Position numbers and translations under genes: made by a program. The notes beneath the pieces are model-generated. The model was given only the letters and a program-made list of their open reading frames with translations. It did no database searches and was not told the DNA's origin. A stretch of 64,000 nucleotides of DNA from Nonomuraea jabiensis (lineage in GTDB: Bacteria > Actinomycetota > Actinomycetes > Streptosporangiales > Streptosporangiaceae): the NCBI RefSeq assembly GCF_014204795.1, contig NZ_JACHMB010000001.1:12924501-12988500 (forward strand). The letters run 5' to 3'. Shown in pieces: positions 28,154 to 37,160 of this stretch (the stretch's first letter is position 1; every line of letters begins with the position of its first letter).

Positions 28154-28372
28154 GAACGGTCCTCTCGCTCCGTGGCGGGCCGCCGGCCGCGAGTACGCCA
28201 GGGCGAGCGCCTGGCGCATCCGTACGGCCGACACGCCCGCCTCTCCCGTCCCCGGGCGGTCCGGCCGGGGCCTGACCCGGTCCACCCTGTACGACGGGAC
28301 AGGCGAAGTCGGCACCGCGATCCAGACGTTGTTCGTCGCACCGGGATAGGCGCCGAGATAGCCTCTACTGCC

Positions 28373-29128
28373 ATGGTGATCGACCTCAACGCCGACCTGG
28401 GTGAAGGGTTCGGCGTCTGGCGGCTCGGCGACGACCTCGCGCTGCTCGACATCGTCACGAGCGCCAATGTGGCCTGCGGTTTCCACGCGGGCGACCCCGT
28501 CACGATCAGGCGCACGTGCGCGGCGGCCGTCGACCGCGGGGTGACGATCGGCGCGCAGGTGTCCTACCGCGACCTGGCGCACTTCGGGCGCAGGGAGATG
28601 GACGCCGAGCCGGAGGAGCTGTGCGCCGAGGTGCTGTACCAGCTCGCGGCCGTCGACGGCGTCGCCAGAGCCATGGGCGGCCGGGTCTCCTATGTCAAGC
28701 CGCACGGCGCGCTCTACAACCGGATCTGCCGCGACGAGGTGCAGGCGGGGGCGGTGATCGACGCGGTGGCCGACTACGACCCCTCGCTGCCGGTGCTCAC
28801 GCTGCCCGGTTCGGTGGTGCACGCGGTGGCGGCGGCCGCGGGCGTCCCGACCGTGAACGAGGCGTTCGCCGACCGCGCGTACACCCCCGAGGGGGCGCTG
28901 GTGTCGCGCCGGGAGCCGGGCGCGGTCATCCACGACCCCGCCGCGGTGGCCGACCGCGCGTGCCGGATGGCCGTGGAGGGCTCCGTGACGGCCGTCGACG
29001 GTAGTTCGGTCCCGGTTTCGGCACGTTCCATCTGCGTGCACGGAGACACGCCTGACGCGGTCCGGCTGGCGCAGGGGGTGCGGGACGCGCTGCTGGCGGC
29101 CGGGGTGGTCCTGCAGGCGTTCGCGTGA
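28373..29128 (+). CDS. pxpA: 5-oxoprolinase subunit A (LamB/YcsF family)
   Basis: A 251-residue subunit of the ATP-dependent prokaryotic 5-oxoprolinase, which opens 5-oxo-L-proline to L-glutamate with PxpB and PxpC. The family start MVIDLNADLGEGFGVWRLGD, then IVTSANVACGFHAGDP, AQVSYRDLAHFGRR, YVKPHGALYNRI and the late CVHGDTPDAV are all present. ATG 28373 is the natural start; ribosome binding is weak. The stop codon overlaps the pxpB GTG by 4 bases (GTGA), so translation is coupled. The three genes give the complete complex. Confidence 0.93.
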   Translation: MVIDLNADLGEGFGVWRLGDDLALLDIVTSANVACGFHAGDPVTIRRTCAAAVDRGVTIGAQVSYRDLAHFGRREMDAEPEELCAEVLYQLAAVDGVARAMGGRVSYVKPHGALYNRICRDEVQAGAVIDAVADYDPSLPVLTLPGSVVHAVAAAAGVPTVNEAFADRAYTPEGALVSRREPGAVIHDPAAVADRACRMAVEGSVTAVDGSSVPVSARSICVHGDTPDAVRLAQGVRDALLAAGVVLQAFA

Positions 29129-29739
29129 TCCGGGCGGCCGGGGAGCACGGGCTGCTCGTGGAGACCGGCTCGCTGGAGCTGTCTCACCGGCTGGACGCGG
29201 CGCTGCGGGCCGATCTGCCGGCCGGGGTGGTGGAGATCGTGCCGGGGCCGGAGACGGTGCTCGTGGTGGCTCCTGGGGCGGATCAGGCGCGGCTGCGGGC
29301 GCTCCTGGCGGACGTGACCGGCCGCGAGCGCGACAGGGCCGGTGTACGGGCGGCTGAGGGGGAGGTCGTGACGATTCCCGTCGTCTATGACGGCGCGGAT
29401 CTCGATTCCGTCGCGGCACTGGCCGGGATCTCGGTGGACGAGGTGGTCTCCCGGCACGCGGGGCGGGAGCTGGTGGTGGGCTGGCTGGGGTTCGCGCCGG
29501 GGTTCGCCTATCTCACGGGGCTGGATCCGGTGCTGGAGACGCCGAGGCTCGACACGCCGCGCACGTCGGTGCCGGCCGGGTCGGTGGCGGTGGCGGGGCC
29601 GTACTCGGCGGTCTACCCGAGCGCCTCGCCGGGCGGGTGGCGGCTGATCGGGCGCACCTCCGTGCGGGTGTGGGACGTGACGGCCGATCCGCCCTCGCTG
29701 TTCCGGCCGGGCATGCGCGTACGGTTCCAAGCCGCATGA
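29125..29739 (+). CDS. pxpB: 5-oxoprolinase subunit B (KipI-like)
   Basis: A 204-residue PxpB. An N-terminal domain with ETVLVVAPGADQARLRALL is followed by the cyclophilin-like C-terminal domain with IPVVYDGADLDSVA, WLGFAPGFAYLTGLDP and the sugar-clip-like SVAVAGPYSAVYPSASPGGW. In Bacillus the homologous KipI inhibits a sporulation kinase, but the linkage here supports the oxoprolinase role. GTG 29125 lies inside the pxpA stop region, and the TGA overlaps the pxpC ATG (ATGA). The length is normal. Confidence 0.92.
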   Translation: MIRAAGEHGLLVETGSLELSHRLDAALRADLPAGVVEIVPGPETVLVVAPGADQARLRALLADVTGRERDRAGVRAAEGEVVTIPVVYDGADLDSVAALAGISVDEVVSRHAGRELVVGWLGFAPGFAYLTGLDPVLETPRLDTPRTSVPAGSVAVAGPYSAVYPSASPGGWRLIGRTSVRVWDVTADPPSLFRPGMRVRFQAA

Positions 29740-30572
29740 TCGAGGTGGTGGCGGCCGGGCCGTACGCGAGCGTCCAGGATCTGGGGCGGCCGGGCCTGGC
29801 CCATCTGGGGGTGCCCCGCTCGGGGGCGGCCGACGCGCCGAGCCTGCGGCTGGCCAACAGGCTCGTGGGCAACCCGGAGGGGCTGGCGGGGATCGAGCTG
29901 ACGTTCGGCATGGCGCGGCTGCTGTTCCACGACGGGGCGTGGGTGGCGCTGGCGGGCGCGCCGGTGGACAGCCCGGCGGGCATGGGGGCGCCGTTCTGGG
30001 TCGCGAAGGGCGCCGAGCTGCGGCTGGGCATGCCGGAGTGGGGGCTGCGCACCTATGTGGCCGTGCGCGGCGGGATCGCGGTGGCGCCGGTGCTCGGCAG
30101 CCGCTCCACCGACTCGCTGTCCGGGCTCGGCCCGGAGCCGCTGCGGGCGGGCACGCTGCTGCCCATGGGGCGGCCCGAAGGCGTGATCCCCGTCGACCTG
30201 GCGCCGCCGCCCGGGCCCCGGCCCGCCGTGCTGCGGGTGACGCCGGGGCCGCGGGACGACTGGTTCGTGCCGGACGCGCTGGCCGGGCTGTGCGCACGGC
30301 CGTACTCCGTGAGCCAGGACAGCAACCGCGTCGGGGTGCGGCTGAGCGGCGCCGAGCTGGTCAGGGCCAAGGAGGGCGAGCTGCCGAGCGAGGGGATGGT
30401 GACCGGGGCGATCCAGGTGCCGCCGAGCGGGCAGCCGATCGTCTTCCTCGCCGACCACCCGCCGACGGGCGGCTACCCGGTGATCGGCGTCGTACGCGAG
30501 GCGGACCTGCCGGTCGCCGCCCAGCTGCGGCCGGGCGACGAGGTGCGCTTCACAGTTCGACCTGCCCGGTGA
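29736..30572 (+). CDS. pxpC: 5-oxoprolinase subunit C (KipA-like, biotin-dependent carboxyltransferase fold)
   Basis: A 278-residue PxpC. GPYASVQDLGRPGLAHLGVP, SGAADAPSLRLANRLVGN and GMVTGAIQVPPSGQPIVFLA followed by DHPPTGGYPVIGVV are family signatures. It completes the 5-oxoprolinase complex. It is often mis-annotated as allophanate hydrolase subunit 2. Its last 23 bases overlap the 3' end of the convergent phzF-like gene. Confidence 0.92.
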   Translation: MIEVVAAGPYASVQDLGRPGLAHLGVPRSGAADAPSLRLANRLVGNPEGLAGIELTFGMARLLFHDGAWVALAGAPVDSPAGMGAPFWVAKGAELRLGMPEWGLRTYVAVRGGIAVAPVLGSRSTDSLSGLGPEPLRAGTLLPMGRPEGVIPVDLAPPPGPRPAVLRVTPGPRDDWFVPDALAGLCARPYSVSQDSNRVGVRLSGAELVRAKEGELPSEGMVTGAIQVPPSGQPIVFLADHPPTGGYPVIGVVREADLPVAAQLRPGDEVRFTVRPAR

Positions 30573-31380
30573 CGCAGGTCAGTACGGAGCCGCCCACCCA
30601 CACGTCCCCGTCGGCGTCGGTGGAGATGTGCACCCGGCCGGAGAAGCCGAGCACCGTGCCCTGCCGGGCCACGTACGGGGCCTTGGCCCGGCCCGAGCGC
30701 AGCAGCCACTGGGCCATGGAGGCGTTGAGGCTGCCCGTCACCGGGTCCTCGATGGTGGAGCCGTGCGCGTGGGTGAAGGCCCGCACCTCGAAGTCGTACG
30801 GCGCCCCCTCGGGGTAGGGGCCCGCCACGCCGACGAAGGCGGGGACGAGGCCGGGGCGCAGCGCGAGCACGGACTCGGCGTCCGCGAGCAGCACCGCCAC
30901 CCAGCCGGGGCCGTTGTCGGCCCACTCCATGTCCACGACGTCGGCGCGCTCGATCCCGAGGGATTCGACGATCTGTCCGGCCAGCGGCTCCTCCACGGGG
31001 CCCGACCGCACGAGGGGCGGCGCGTGGAAGGCGAGCCCCTCGCCGGTCCTGCGCACCCGTACCAGCCCGGCCGCGCACTCCTGGACGATCTCGCTCTCCT
31101 GGCGCGGCGCTCCCCCGGCCTCCAGCCAGGCGTGGCAGGTGCCGAGCGTCGGGTGCCCGGCGAAGGGCAGCTCCTTGGAGGCGGTGAAGATCCGCACGCG
31201 GTAGTCGGCGTCGGGCGTGGTCGGCGGTAGCACGAAGGTGGTCTCGGCCAGGTTCGTCCAGGTGGCGAACCGCTGCATCTCCTCGCTCGTCAGCCCCTGG
31301 CCGTCGAGCACGACCGCGAGCGCGTTGCCGTGGTACGGGGTGGTGGTGAAGACGTCAACCTCGGTGAAAGGGCGCAACAT
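30550..31380 (-). CDS. PhzF family protein
   Basis: A 276-residue member of the PhzF/diaminopimelate-epimerase-fold family. FTEVDVFTTTPYHGNALAVV, NLAETTFVLPP (with the conserved catalytic Glu), LPFAGHPTLGTCHAW and the late HGSTIEDPVTGSLNASMAQW (conserved Asp and G-S) are visible. True PhzF isomerises dihydrohydroxyanthranilate in phenazine synthesis, but no other phenazine gene is nearby, so the enzyme is a general family isomerase of unknown substrate. It converges on pxpC with a 23-bp overlap and is divergent from sthA, with 60 bases between starts. Confidence 0.88.
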   Translation of the reverse strand: MLRPFTEVDVFTTTPYHGNALAVVLDGQGLTSEEMQRFATWTNLAETTFVLPPTTPDADYRVRIFTASKELPFAGHPTLGTCHAWLEAGGAPRQESEIVQECAAGLVRVRRTGEGLAFHAPPLVRSGPVEEPLAGQIVESLGIERADVVDMEWADNGPGWVAVLLADAESVLALRPGLVPAFVGVAGPYPEGAPYDFEVRAFTHAHGSTIEDPVTGSLNASMAQWLLRSGRAKAPYVARQGTVLGFSGRVHISTDADGDVWVGGSVLTCVTGQVEL

Positions 31381-31440
31381 AATCCGGAGTCTCGCAGACA
31401 GGTCTTTTCCCGTTAACACGGCACCAGCAGACTGGACGGT

Positions 31441-32856
31441 GTGGCGGACTTTGATGTTGTGGTCCTGGGTTCCGGGCCAGGTGGACAGAAGGCCGCGATC
31501 GCGGCGGCGAAGCTCGGCAGGCGTGTCGCGGTGGTCGAGAAACGACACATGATCGGCGGCGTGTGCATCAACACGGGGACGATCCCCTCCAAAACCCTCA
31601 GGGAGGCCGTCCTCTATCTCACCGGGCTCAACCAGCGGGAGCTGTACGGCGCCAGCTACCGCGTCAAGGACGAGATCACGGTCACCGACCTCGGGATGCG
31701 CACCCAGCACGTGATCGGCCGCGAGATCCAGGTGATCCGCAGCCAGCTCGCCCGCAACCACGTGACGGTGCTGCAGGGCACCGGCCGGTTCCTGGACGCG
31801 CACACGATCGGGATCACGCACGAGGAGGGCAAGTCCGAGGAGACGAAGATCACCGCCGAGAAGGTCGTGATCGCCACCGGCACCTCGCCCGCCCGTCCCG
31901 ACAGCGTCGAGTTCGACGACCGGACGATCATCGACTCCGACGCGATCCTGCACCTCGACCGGATCCCCGAGACCCTGGTCGTGGTGGGGGCGGGGGTCAT
32001 CGGCATCGAGTACGCCTCCATGTTCGCCGCCCTCGGCACCAAGGTGACGGTGATCGAGCGGCGCGAGCGCATGCTGGAGTTCTGCGACCTGGAGATCGTC
32101 GAGGCGCTGAAGTACCACCTGCGCGACCTGGCCGTGACGTTCCGCTTCGGGGAGAACGTGGCCGCCGTCGAACGCCGCCCCGGCGGGGCGCTGACCCTGC
32201 TGGAGAGCGGCAAGAAGATCCCCGCCGACTGCGTCATGTACTCGGCCGGTCGCCAGGGCAAGACCGCCGAGCTGTGCCTGGAGGCCGCCGGACTGGCCGC
32301 CGACGCCCGCGGCCGCATCTCGGTGGACTCCAACTACGCCACCGAGGTGCCGCACATCTACGCCGTGGGCGACGTGATCGGGTTCCCCGCGCTGGCGGCC
32401 ACCTCCATGGAGCAGGGGCGGGTGGCCGCGCAGCACGCGTGCGGGGAGCCGGTCGAGGACACCCGCGAGCTGCCGCCCATCGGGATCTACACCATTCCCG
32501 AGATCAGCTTCGTCGGCCGGTCGGAGGACGAGCTGACCCGGGACAAGGTGCCGTTCGAGGTGGGCATCTCGCGGTACCGGGAGCTGGCCAGGGGGCAGAT
32601 CATCGGCGACTCGTACGGGATGCTCAAGCTCCTCGTCTCCCCCGAGGACCGGCGGCTGCTCGGCGTCCACGTGTTCGGCACGGGGGCGACGGAGCTCGTG
32701 CACATCGGGCAGACGGTCATGGGGTGCGGCGGGACGATCGACTACCTGGTCAACGCGGTGTTCAACTATCCGACGCTGGCCGAGTCGTACAAGGTGGCCG
32801 CGCTGGACGCCATGAACAAGATGCGGGTGGTCGCCCGGCTCACCGCCGGCATGTGA
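31441..32856 (+). CDS. sthA: Soluble pyridine nucleotide transhydrogenase (Si-specific)
   Basis: A 471-residue flavoprotein that moves hydride between NADPH and NAD+. The FAD motif is VVVLGSGPGGQKAAIAAAKL. The disulfide motif of related reductases is altered to GGVCINTGTIPSKTL, with Thr in place of the second Cys, as in SthA. The NAD motif is VVVGAGVIGIEYASMFAALG, the second FAD motif IYAVGDVIGFPALAATSMEQ, and the C-terminal interface domain is complete. The GTG start at 31441 lacks a clear ribosome binding site. Scraps of a lectin gene begin at the next base downstream on the other strand. Confidence 0.93.
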   Translation: MADFDVVVLGSGPGGQKAAIAAAKLGRRVAVVEKRHMIGGVCINTGTIPSKTLREAVLYLTGLNQRELYGASYRVKDEITVTDLGMRTQHVIGREIQVIRSQLARNHVTVLQGTGRFLDAHTIGITHEEGKSEETKITAEKVVIATGTSPARPDSVEFDDRTIIDSDAILHLDRIPETLVVVGAGVIGIEYASMFAALGTKVTVIERRERMLEFCDLEIVEALKYHLRDLAVTFRFGENVAAVERRPGGALTLLESGKKIPADCVMYSAGRQGKTAELCLEAAGLAADARGRISVDSNYATEVPHIYAVGDVIGFPALAATSMEQGRVAAQHACGEPVEDTRELPPIGIYTIPEISFVGRSEDELTRDKVPFEVGISRYRELARGQIIGDSYGMLKLLVSPEDRRLLGVHVFGTGATELVHIGQTVMGCGGTIDYLVNAVFNYPTLAESYKVAALDAMNKMRVVARLTAGM

Positions 32857-32943
32857 TCACGACAGCGTCCACTTCTGGTCGGCGGCGCCCGTGCAGGTCC
32901 AGATCCGCAGCCGGGCGCCGTCGGCGCCGGAGTTACCGGTGCG
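32857..32943 (-). pseudogene. C-terminal scrap of a ricin-B lectin domain
   Basis: The minus strand from about 32943 to the stop at 32857 encodes DRTGNSGADGARLRIWTCTG and AADQKWTLS, the classical end of a ricin-B trefoil repeat (Q-K-W). It has no start and directly abuts the dipeptidase stop codon in another frame. It may be the surviving end of a lectin domain once fused to the dipeptidase. Confidence 0.65.
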
Positions 32944-32944
32944 G

Positions 32945-34528
32945 TCAGGGCTTGGCCGCGGTGGCCGCCTCCCAGGTGCGGAGGTACGACTCGGCGCCGG
33001 CCGCCAGGTCCCGGACGATCTCGTCGCCGGCGATGATCCGCATGTCCTCGATCCAGTCGGGCACCAGGCCGTAGTTGGCGACCCCGTCCGTGTTGACGTC
33101 CCACACCCGCTGGCCGGTGCGCAGCCGGTCCAGGAGCACGCTGCCGTCGTACGACCTGAACGGGTACGTCACCCCGTTGGCGCCTGCCCGCGGGGCCGGC
33201 AGCCTGCCCATGCCGTTGACGTCGAGGCCGTAGCCGTAGCCGGCGACCTGGTGCGCCTGCCTGGAGGGCCTGGTACGGGCCCATTCGGCGACGAAGTGCT
33301 CCGCGTCGTGGCCGTACTGAGTGATCATGCCGCCGAGGGCGTAGATCCGGTCGAAGTAGAGCGGGTCGGCCCAGCTGTGGGAGGAGATCACGCCCGGGTA
33401 GCGGGCGGCTTCGAGCAGGTCGAGCGTGCGGTCGGCGGCCTTGACGCTCATGTGGTCGAGCTCGATCAGCATGCCGCGGCGGATCATGCCCTGGACCATG
33501 TACTCGCCCAGCGCGGTCAGGCCCCTGGTGTTGCAGTGCGGGGCCGGAGGATAGACCGGCAGCGAGACGCCGGGAGGCAGCAGTCCCGCGATCGGGTCGG
33601 GCAGGACGCCGCCCGGGTCGATCGGGTTGTCGTGCTCGGGGGTCGTGCAGGTGCGGGCCTGCCAGAAGGAGCCGGTGCCGAGGAAGTTGCCCAGGTTGAC
33701 GATCGCGCCCTGGGTGCCGGAGTCGAACCGTACGCCGCACAGGGCGTTGTCGTACTTGTGGCAGACGAACATGCTGCGTACGCCCAGCGCGTACATCTCG
33801 TCCAGGCCGCGGTCGATCTGCGCCTTGGTGCACTGGGGGATGCCCAGGATCTGGCGGCAGCCGAACGGCTCGGAGGTCTCGATCCCCAGGACCACGGCCA
33901 GCTTGCCGTCCTGGATGACCTGCCGGGCCTCGGCCGGATCGTCCACGATCCGGAACCAGCCCCTGCCCGGCCCGCCCTGCTCGGCGTCGATGTGATCCTG
34001 CAGCTCCCTGGCCCGCTGGGCCTGGAGCCTGATGGTGGTCATCTCGTCGCACGAGTTCTTCTTCAGGGGATAGATCGCGCACAGCTGGCGGTTGGCCACC
34101 AGGTCGTTCACCAGGATCCGCAGCCCGCCCCGCCAGGCGCGCTCGACCCAGGTGTAGTACGCCTGCTGGTGGGTCAGCGAGTCGTACGCCGGCCAATCCC
34201 TGAACGTGGGCCAGCCGACGGGGTCGTGGGTGCCGGTGACCGTGCCCCTGCGGGTGAAGTTCTCGAACCAGGCCAGCTCGCCGTTGGGGTAGTGGTCCGG
34301 GCAGTCGGCCAGCGCCTTGGCGATGCCGTCCGGGTCGAACGGCTTGCCGCACATGAGCCTGCCTCCGAACGCCTCGTAGGAGAAGAGGTGGCTGTGGGCG
34401 TCGATGAAACCGCTGACCTGGTCTGCCGTGGTGGTGGTCGTGGCGGTGGCTGCCGGCTGGGGGATCACCAGGGTGCCGGCGAGGAGGAGCACGAGGACGA
34501 TCAACCGGTGGGCTGAGCGGCGCGGCAT
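32945..34528 (-). CDS. Secreted M19-type (membrane dipeptidase-like) metallopeptidase
   Basis: A 527-residue exported protein related to renal dipeptidase/amidohydrolases. ATG 34528 with AGGTG upstream gives a signal peptide (SAHRLIVLVLLLAGTLVIPQ; about 1-30). The metal site shows GFIDAHSHLF, the middle has LAVVLGIETSEPFGC and GVRSMFVCHKYDNALCG, then LIELDHMSVKAADRTLDLLE and PGVISSHSWADP match the later metal-binding part of M19 enzymes. Several Cys suggest disulfides. Relatives often carry a C-terminal carbohydrate-binding module; here the frame stops at 32945 and a lectin scrap follows out of frame. Cleavage of dipeptides outside the cell is inferred. Confidence 0.78.
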   Translation of the reverse strand: MPRRSAHRLIVLVLLLAGTLVIPQPAATATTTTTADQVSGFIDAHSHLFSYEAFGGRLMCGKPFDPDGIAKALADCPDHYPNGELAWFENFTRRGTVTGTHDPVGWPTFRDWPAYDSLTHQQAYYTWVERAWRGGLRILVNDLVANRQLCAIYPLKKNSCDEMTTIRLQAQRARELQDHIDAEQGGPGRGWFRIVDDPAEARQVIQDGKLAVVLGIETSEPFGCRQILGIPQCTKAQIDRGLDEMYALGVRSMFVCHKYDNALCGVRFDSGTQGAIVNLGNFLGTGSFWQARTCTTPEHDNPIDPGGVLPDPIAGLLPPGVSLPVYPPAPHCNTRGLTALGEYMVQGMIRRGMLIELDHMSVKAADRTLDLLEAARYPGVISSHSWADPLYFDRIYALGGMITQYGHDAEHFVAEWARTRPSRQAHQVAGYGYGLDVNGMGRLPAPRAGANGVTYPFRSYDGSVLLDRLRTGQRVWDVNTDGVANYGLVPDWIEDMRIIAGDEIVRDLAAGAESYLRTWEAATAAKP

Positions 34529-34660
34529 GGGGCACCTCACGGGGCTGGGGATACCGGGGGCTCACCCACCAGCATCCGCCGCGCCCGCATACCCAACAAG
34601 ACCCAAACATGAGCCCATCTCACATGCCCTGCACCACCTACCGCCAAGGGCCGGGGCGGG

Positions 34661-35371
34661 TCAGTCGGAGGCTGGGCGGCGGGTGCGGGGTGGGGGTTTC
34701 TTGCGGCCGGCGACCAGGGTGTCGCCCGGGACCGGGGCGGGGTCCTCCGTGCGCCTCGTCTCCCCGCTCTTGGCGCGCGGCCGGGGATGGGGCGCCGTGT
34801 CCTCCGTGGCGGCGGGGTCCGCGGGCTCCTCCTGCCGCTCAGTTTCGGGAGCCCGCGACTTGTCCGAAGCCGGCGACGTGTCGGGGTCCCGGAGCGAGGC
34901 GATGACGCGGTCCGCCTCCGTGTCGGCCGCGAACTCGTTCGCCGCCTCCGACTCCCTCCGCCTGATCACCACCATGTGGTCCACCGACGCCCGCCCCGCG
35001 CCCACCACGGCGAGCAGGAGGGAGGCGACGCCGAGGAGGACGAGCTCGTTCAGGCTGATGGGGTTGAGCGGCGTGGCCACCACGAAGACCCCCAGCGCCT
35101 CGGCGAAGAGGATCAGGCCCGTGACCGAGACGGCCAGGCCCGCGATCAGCAGCGCGCCGCCGATGAGCTCGGTGAGCATGGTCACCGTGGCCCAGGCGCC
35201 GGGTGCGGGAGCGCCCTGCGCTTGAAACTTCGCCCCGGTGGCCTTCAAGCCGTCTTCCAGCTTGGTCCAGCCGTTCGCGAAGAAGATGCCGCCCACGCCG
35301 ACGCGGGCGACTAAAGCAGCAAGATCACGCAGGGCCTGTTTCACGGTACTTGTCTGCCCTAATCGGGCCAT
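34661..35371 (-). CDS. DoxX family membrane protein with disordered tail
   Basis: A 236-residue protein. Residues 1-140 hold the four-helix DoxX fold (LVARVGVGGIFFANGWTKLE, VTMLTELIGGALLIAGLAVS, LILFAEALGVFVVATPLNP, LVLLGVASLLLAVVGAGRAS). The C-terminal 95 residues are hydrophilic, Pro/Glu/Arg-rich and surely disordered. Function is uncertain; DoxX proteins are linked to quinone or thiosulfate metabolism or redox stress. The GAGGTG before ATG 35371 contains the stop codon of the upstream MFS gene, so the two are translationally linked. Confidence 0.82.
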   Translation of the reverse strand: MARLGQTSTVKQALRDLAALVARVGVGGIFFANGWTKLEDGLKATGAKFQAQGAPAPGAWATVTMLTELIGGALLIAGLAVSVTGLILFAEALGVFVVATPLNPISLNELVLLGVASLLLAVVGAGRASVDHMVVIRRRESEAANEFAADTEADRVIASLRDPDTSPASDKSRAPETERQEEPADPAATEDTAPHPRPRAKSGETRRTEDPAPVPGDTLVAGRKKPPPRTRRPASD

Positions 35372-35379
35372 GGCACACC

Positions 35380-36909
35380 TCAATCACGGCGGAGCAGCAT
35401 GGCCACCGCGACGGCGGTCAGGCTGAGCAGGACGACGCTCACGACCACGGTCGTGTGCAGGGCGTTCACGAAGGCCCACCGGGCGGCGTCGAGCAGGGCG
35501 CCGCCCGCGCTGCCGCCCACCTCGTGCGCGACGTGCGCCGCGCCCGCGAGCGACTGCCTGGCCTTGTCCATGCCGGTGGCGGACACGCCGGGCACGGAGT
35601 GCAGGCCGGGGGCGTACACGATGGCGGTGATCGTGCCGAGCACGGCCACGCCCAGGCCGGCGCCCAGTTCGTACGCGGTCTCCTCGATGGCCGCGGCCCC
35701 GCCCGCCTGGGACTCCGACGCCGCGGACATGATCGTGTCGGAGGCGGCCAGCAGCGCGACCTGGACCCCGAACCCGATGCCCACGAAGCAGAACGCCAGC
35801 ATCACGGGATGCCCCTCGACGCCCCAGGAAAGCGTGGGGGTGAGGGAGAGCGCGACGAGCCCGAGCCCGCCGCTCATCGTGGTCCGCATCCCGATGCGCG
35901 GCAGGATGTGGGCGGCGGCGAGCCCGCCGGAGATGGCCGAGATCACCAGCGGCAACATCCTGACCGCCGCGCGCAGGGGGCTGTCGCCGAGCACGAGCTG
36001 CAGGTATTGGGCGAGCATGAGCTGCAGGCCCACCAGCGCGAACACGCCGAGCAGCACGCCGGCCACCCCGGTCGCGAACTCGCGCCGCCGGAACAGCCCG
36101 ACCTCCAGCAGCGGGTGGCGCAGGCGCGACTGGCGGCGTACGAACAGGAAGAGCAGCCCCAGCCCGGCCAGGAACACCAGCACCGACGCCCACAGCGGCA
36201 TCAGGCTGCCCGAGCCCGCCTCCTTCAGCCCGAACGCCAGCGCCAGGATGCCGAGCACCGACAGCACCGCGCTCACGCCGTCCCATCCCCTGTCCTTGCG
36301 CCCCGGCGAGTCCGGCAGCAGGCGGACGGCGGCGGGGATCAGCGCCAGCAGGATCGGTACGTTGATCAGGAAGACGGCGCCCCACCAGATGCCGACGAGC
36401 ACGCCGCCGACGAGCGGGCCGACGGCCGCGCCGGCCGCCGCCACCGCGCTCCAGACGCCCAGCGCGATGGCGCGCTCGCGCCTGTCGGTGAAGATCTGGC
36501 GGATCAGGGACAGCGTGGCCGGCATGATCATCGCTCCGCCGATGCCGAGCAGCGCCCTGGCCAGGATCAGCGTCAGCGGCGTCGGGGCGAACGCGGCCCC
36601 GAGCGAGGCCAGGCCGAACAGTACGTAGCCGCACAGCACCAGCCGTTTGCGCCCGTACCGGTCGCCGAGCGTGCCGAACATGATCAGCAGCGGCGCGACC
36701 ACCAGCGAATAGATGTCGATGATCCACAGCAGTTGCACCGCGGACGGCTCCAGCGCGGCCGTGAGCGCGGGCACCGCGATGTGCAGGACGGTCGCGTCGA
36801 CGGTGATCAGCAGCAGGCTCACGCAGAGCAGCACGAGAATGGACCAGCGGCGGTCCCCGTGCTTCCGATCGGCAGTCCGTACGAGGGGTGCGGCCTGTGT
36901 GACGGTCAT
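35380..36909 (-). CDS. MFS drug exporter, DHA2/EmrB-QacA type
   Basis: A 509-residue 14-helix major facilitator. ATG 36909 has AAGGAGG upstream. Motif A is FGTLGDRYGRKRLVLCGYVL after the second helix, motif C is GVWSAVAAAGAAVGPLVGGV, and VDATVLHIAVPAL opens helix 1 (motif D1 with Asp). It should export lipophilic or cationic drugs by proton antiport. The stop lies inside the ribosome binding site of the doxX gene, forming a two-gene unit. No regulator gene is adjacent, but a 20-bp inverted repeat lies upstream, between it and the TPR gene. Confidence 0.88.
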   Translation of the reverse strand: MTVTQAAPLVRTADRKHGDRRWSILVLLCVSLLLITVDATVLHIAVPALTAALEPSAVQLLWIIDIYSLVVAPLLIMFGTLGDRYGRKRLVLCGYVLFGLASLGAAFAPTPLTLILARALLGIGGAMIMPATLSLIRQIFTDRRERAIALGVWSAVAAAGAAVGPLVGGVLVGIWWGAVFLINVPILLALIPAAVRLLPDSPGRKDRGWDGVSAVLSVLGILALAFGLKEAGSGSLMPLWASVLVFLAGLGLLFLFVRRQSRLRHPLLEVGLFRRREFATGVAGVLLGVFALVGLQLMLAQYLQLVLGDSPLRAAVRMLPLVISAISGGLAAAHILPRIGMRTTMSGGLGLVALSLTPTLSWGVEGHPVMLAFCFVGIGFGVQVALLAASDTIMSAASESQAGGAAAIEETAYELGAGLGVAVLGTITAIVYAPGLHSVPGVSATGMDKARQSLAGAAHVAHEVGGSAGGALLDAARWAFVNALHTTVVVSVVLLSLTAVAVAMLLRRD

Positions 36910-37096
36910 GGGCCTCCTTGCAGGCCGATCCGTTGACAGGGCCCGCACATGCTCTTTGGTCGGCGGCGAGAGCCCGGCTCGACGCTCGCTCCTCCCGAGC
37001 TCCTGCGCCTCGACACCTCGCACTCCGGCTTGCGTCGCAGCTTAGGGCATGTCCAGCACTTGTCATAGCAGTATCGACTGATCCACAGATGCCCCA

Positions 37097-37116
37097 GTAC
37101 CTCTCTAGAGAGATAC
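37097..37116. promoter_or_regulatory. 20-bp inverted repeat between the MFS and TPR genes
   Basis: GTACCTCTCTAGAGAGATAC has a perfect 12-bp palindrome CTCTCTAGAGAG and a further three matching pairs after one mismatch. It lies 45 bases upstream of the TPR gene start and 188 bases upstream of the MFS start. It looks like the site of a dimeric repressor; none is encoded nearby. Confidence 0.55.
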
Positions 37117-37160
37117 AGCCATATGTCGGTATCTATCCAGCATTCGCCCTCGACAGGATC

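Noticed and set aside
31380..31441. Phenazine biosynthesis suggested by the phzF-like gene
   Set aside because: No phzA, B, D, E or G genes nearby; PhzF-fold proteins are widespread in other roles.
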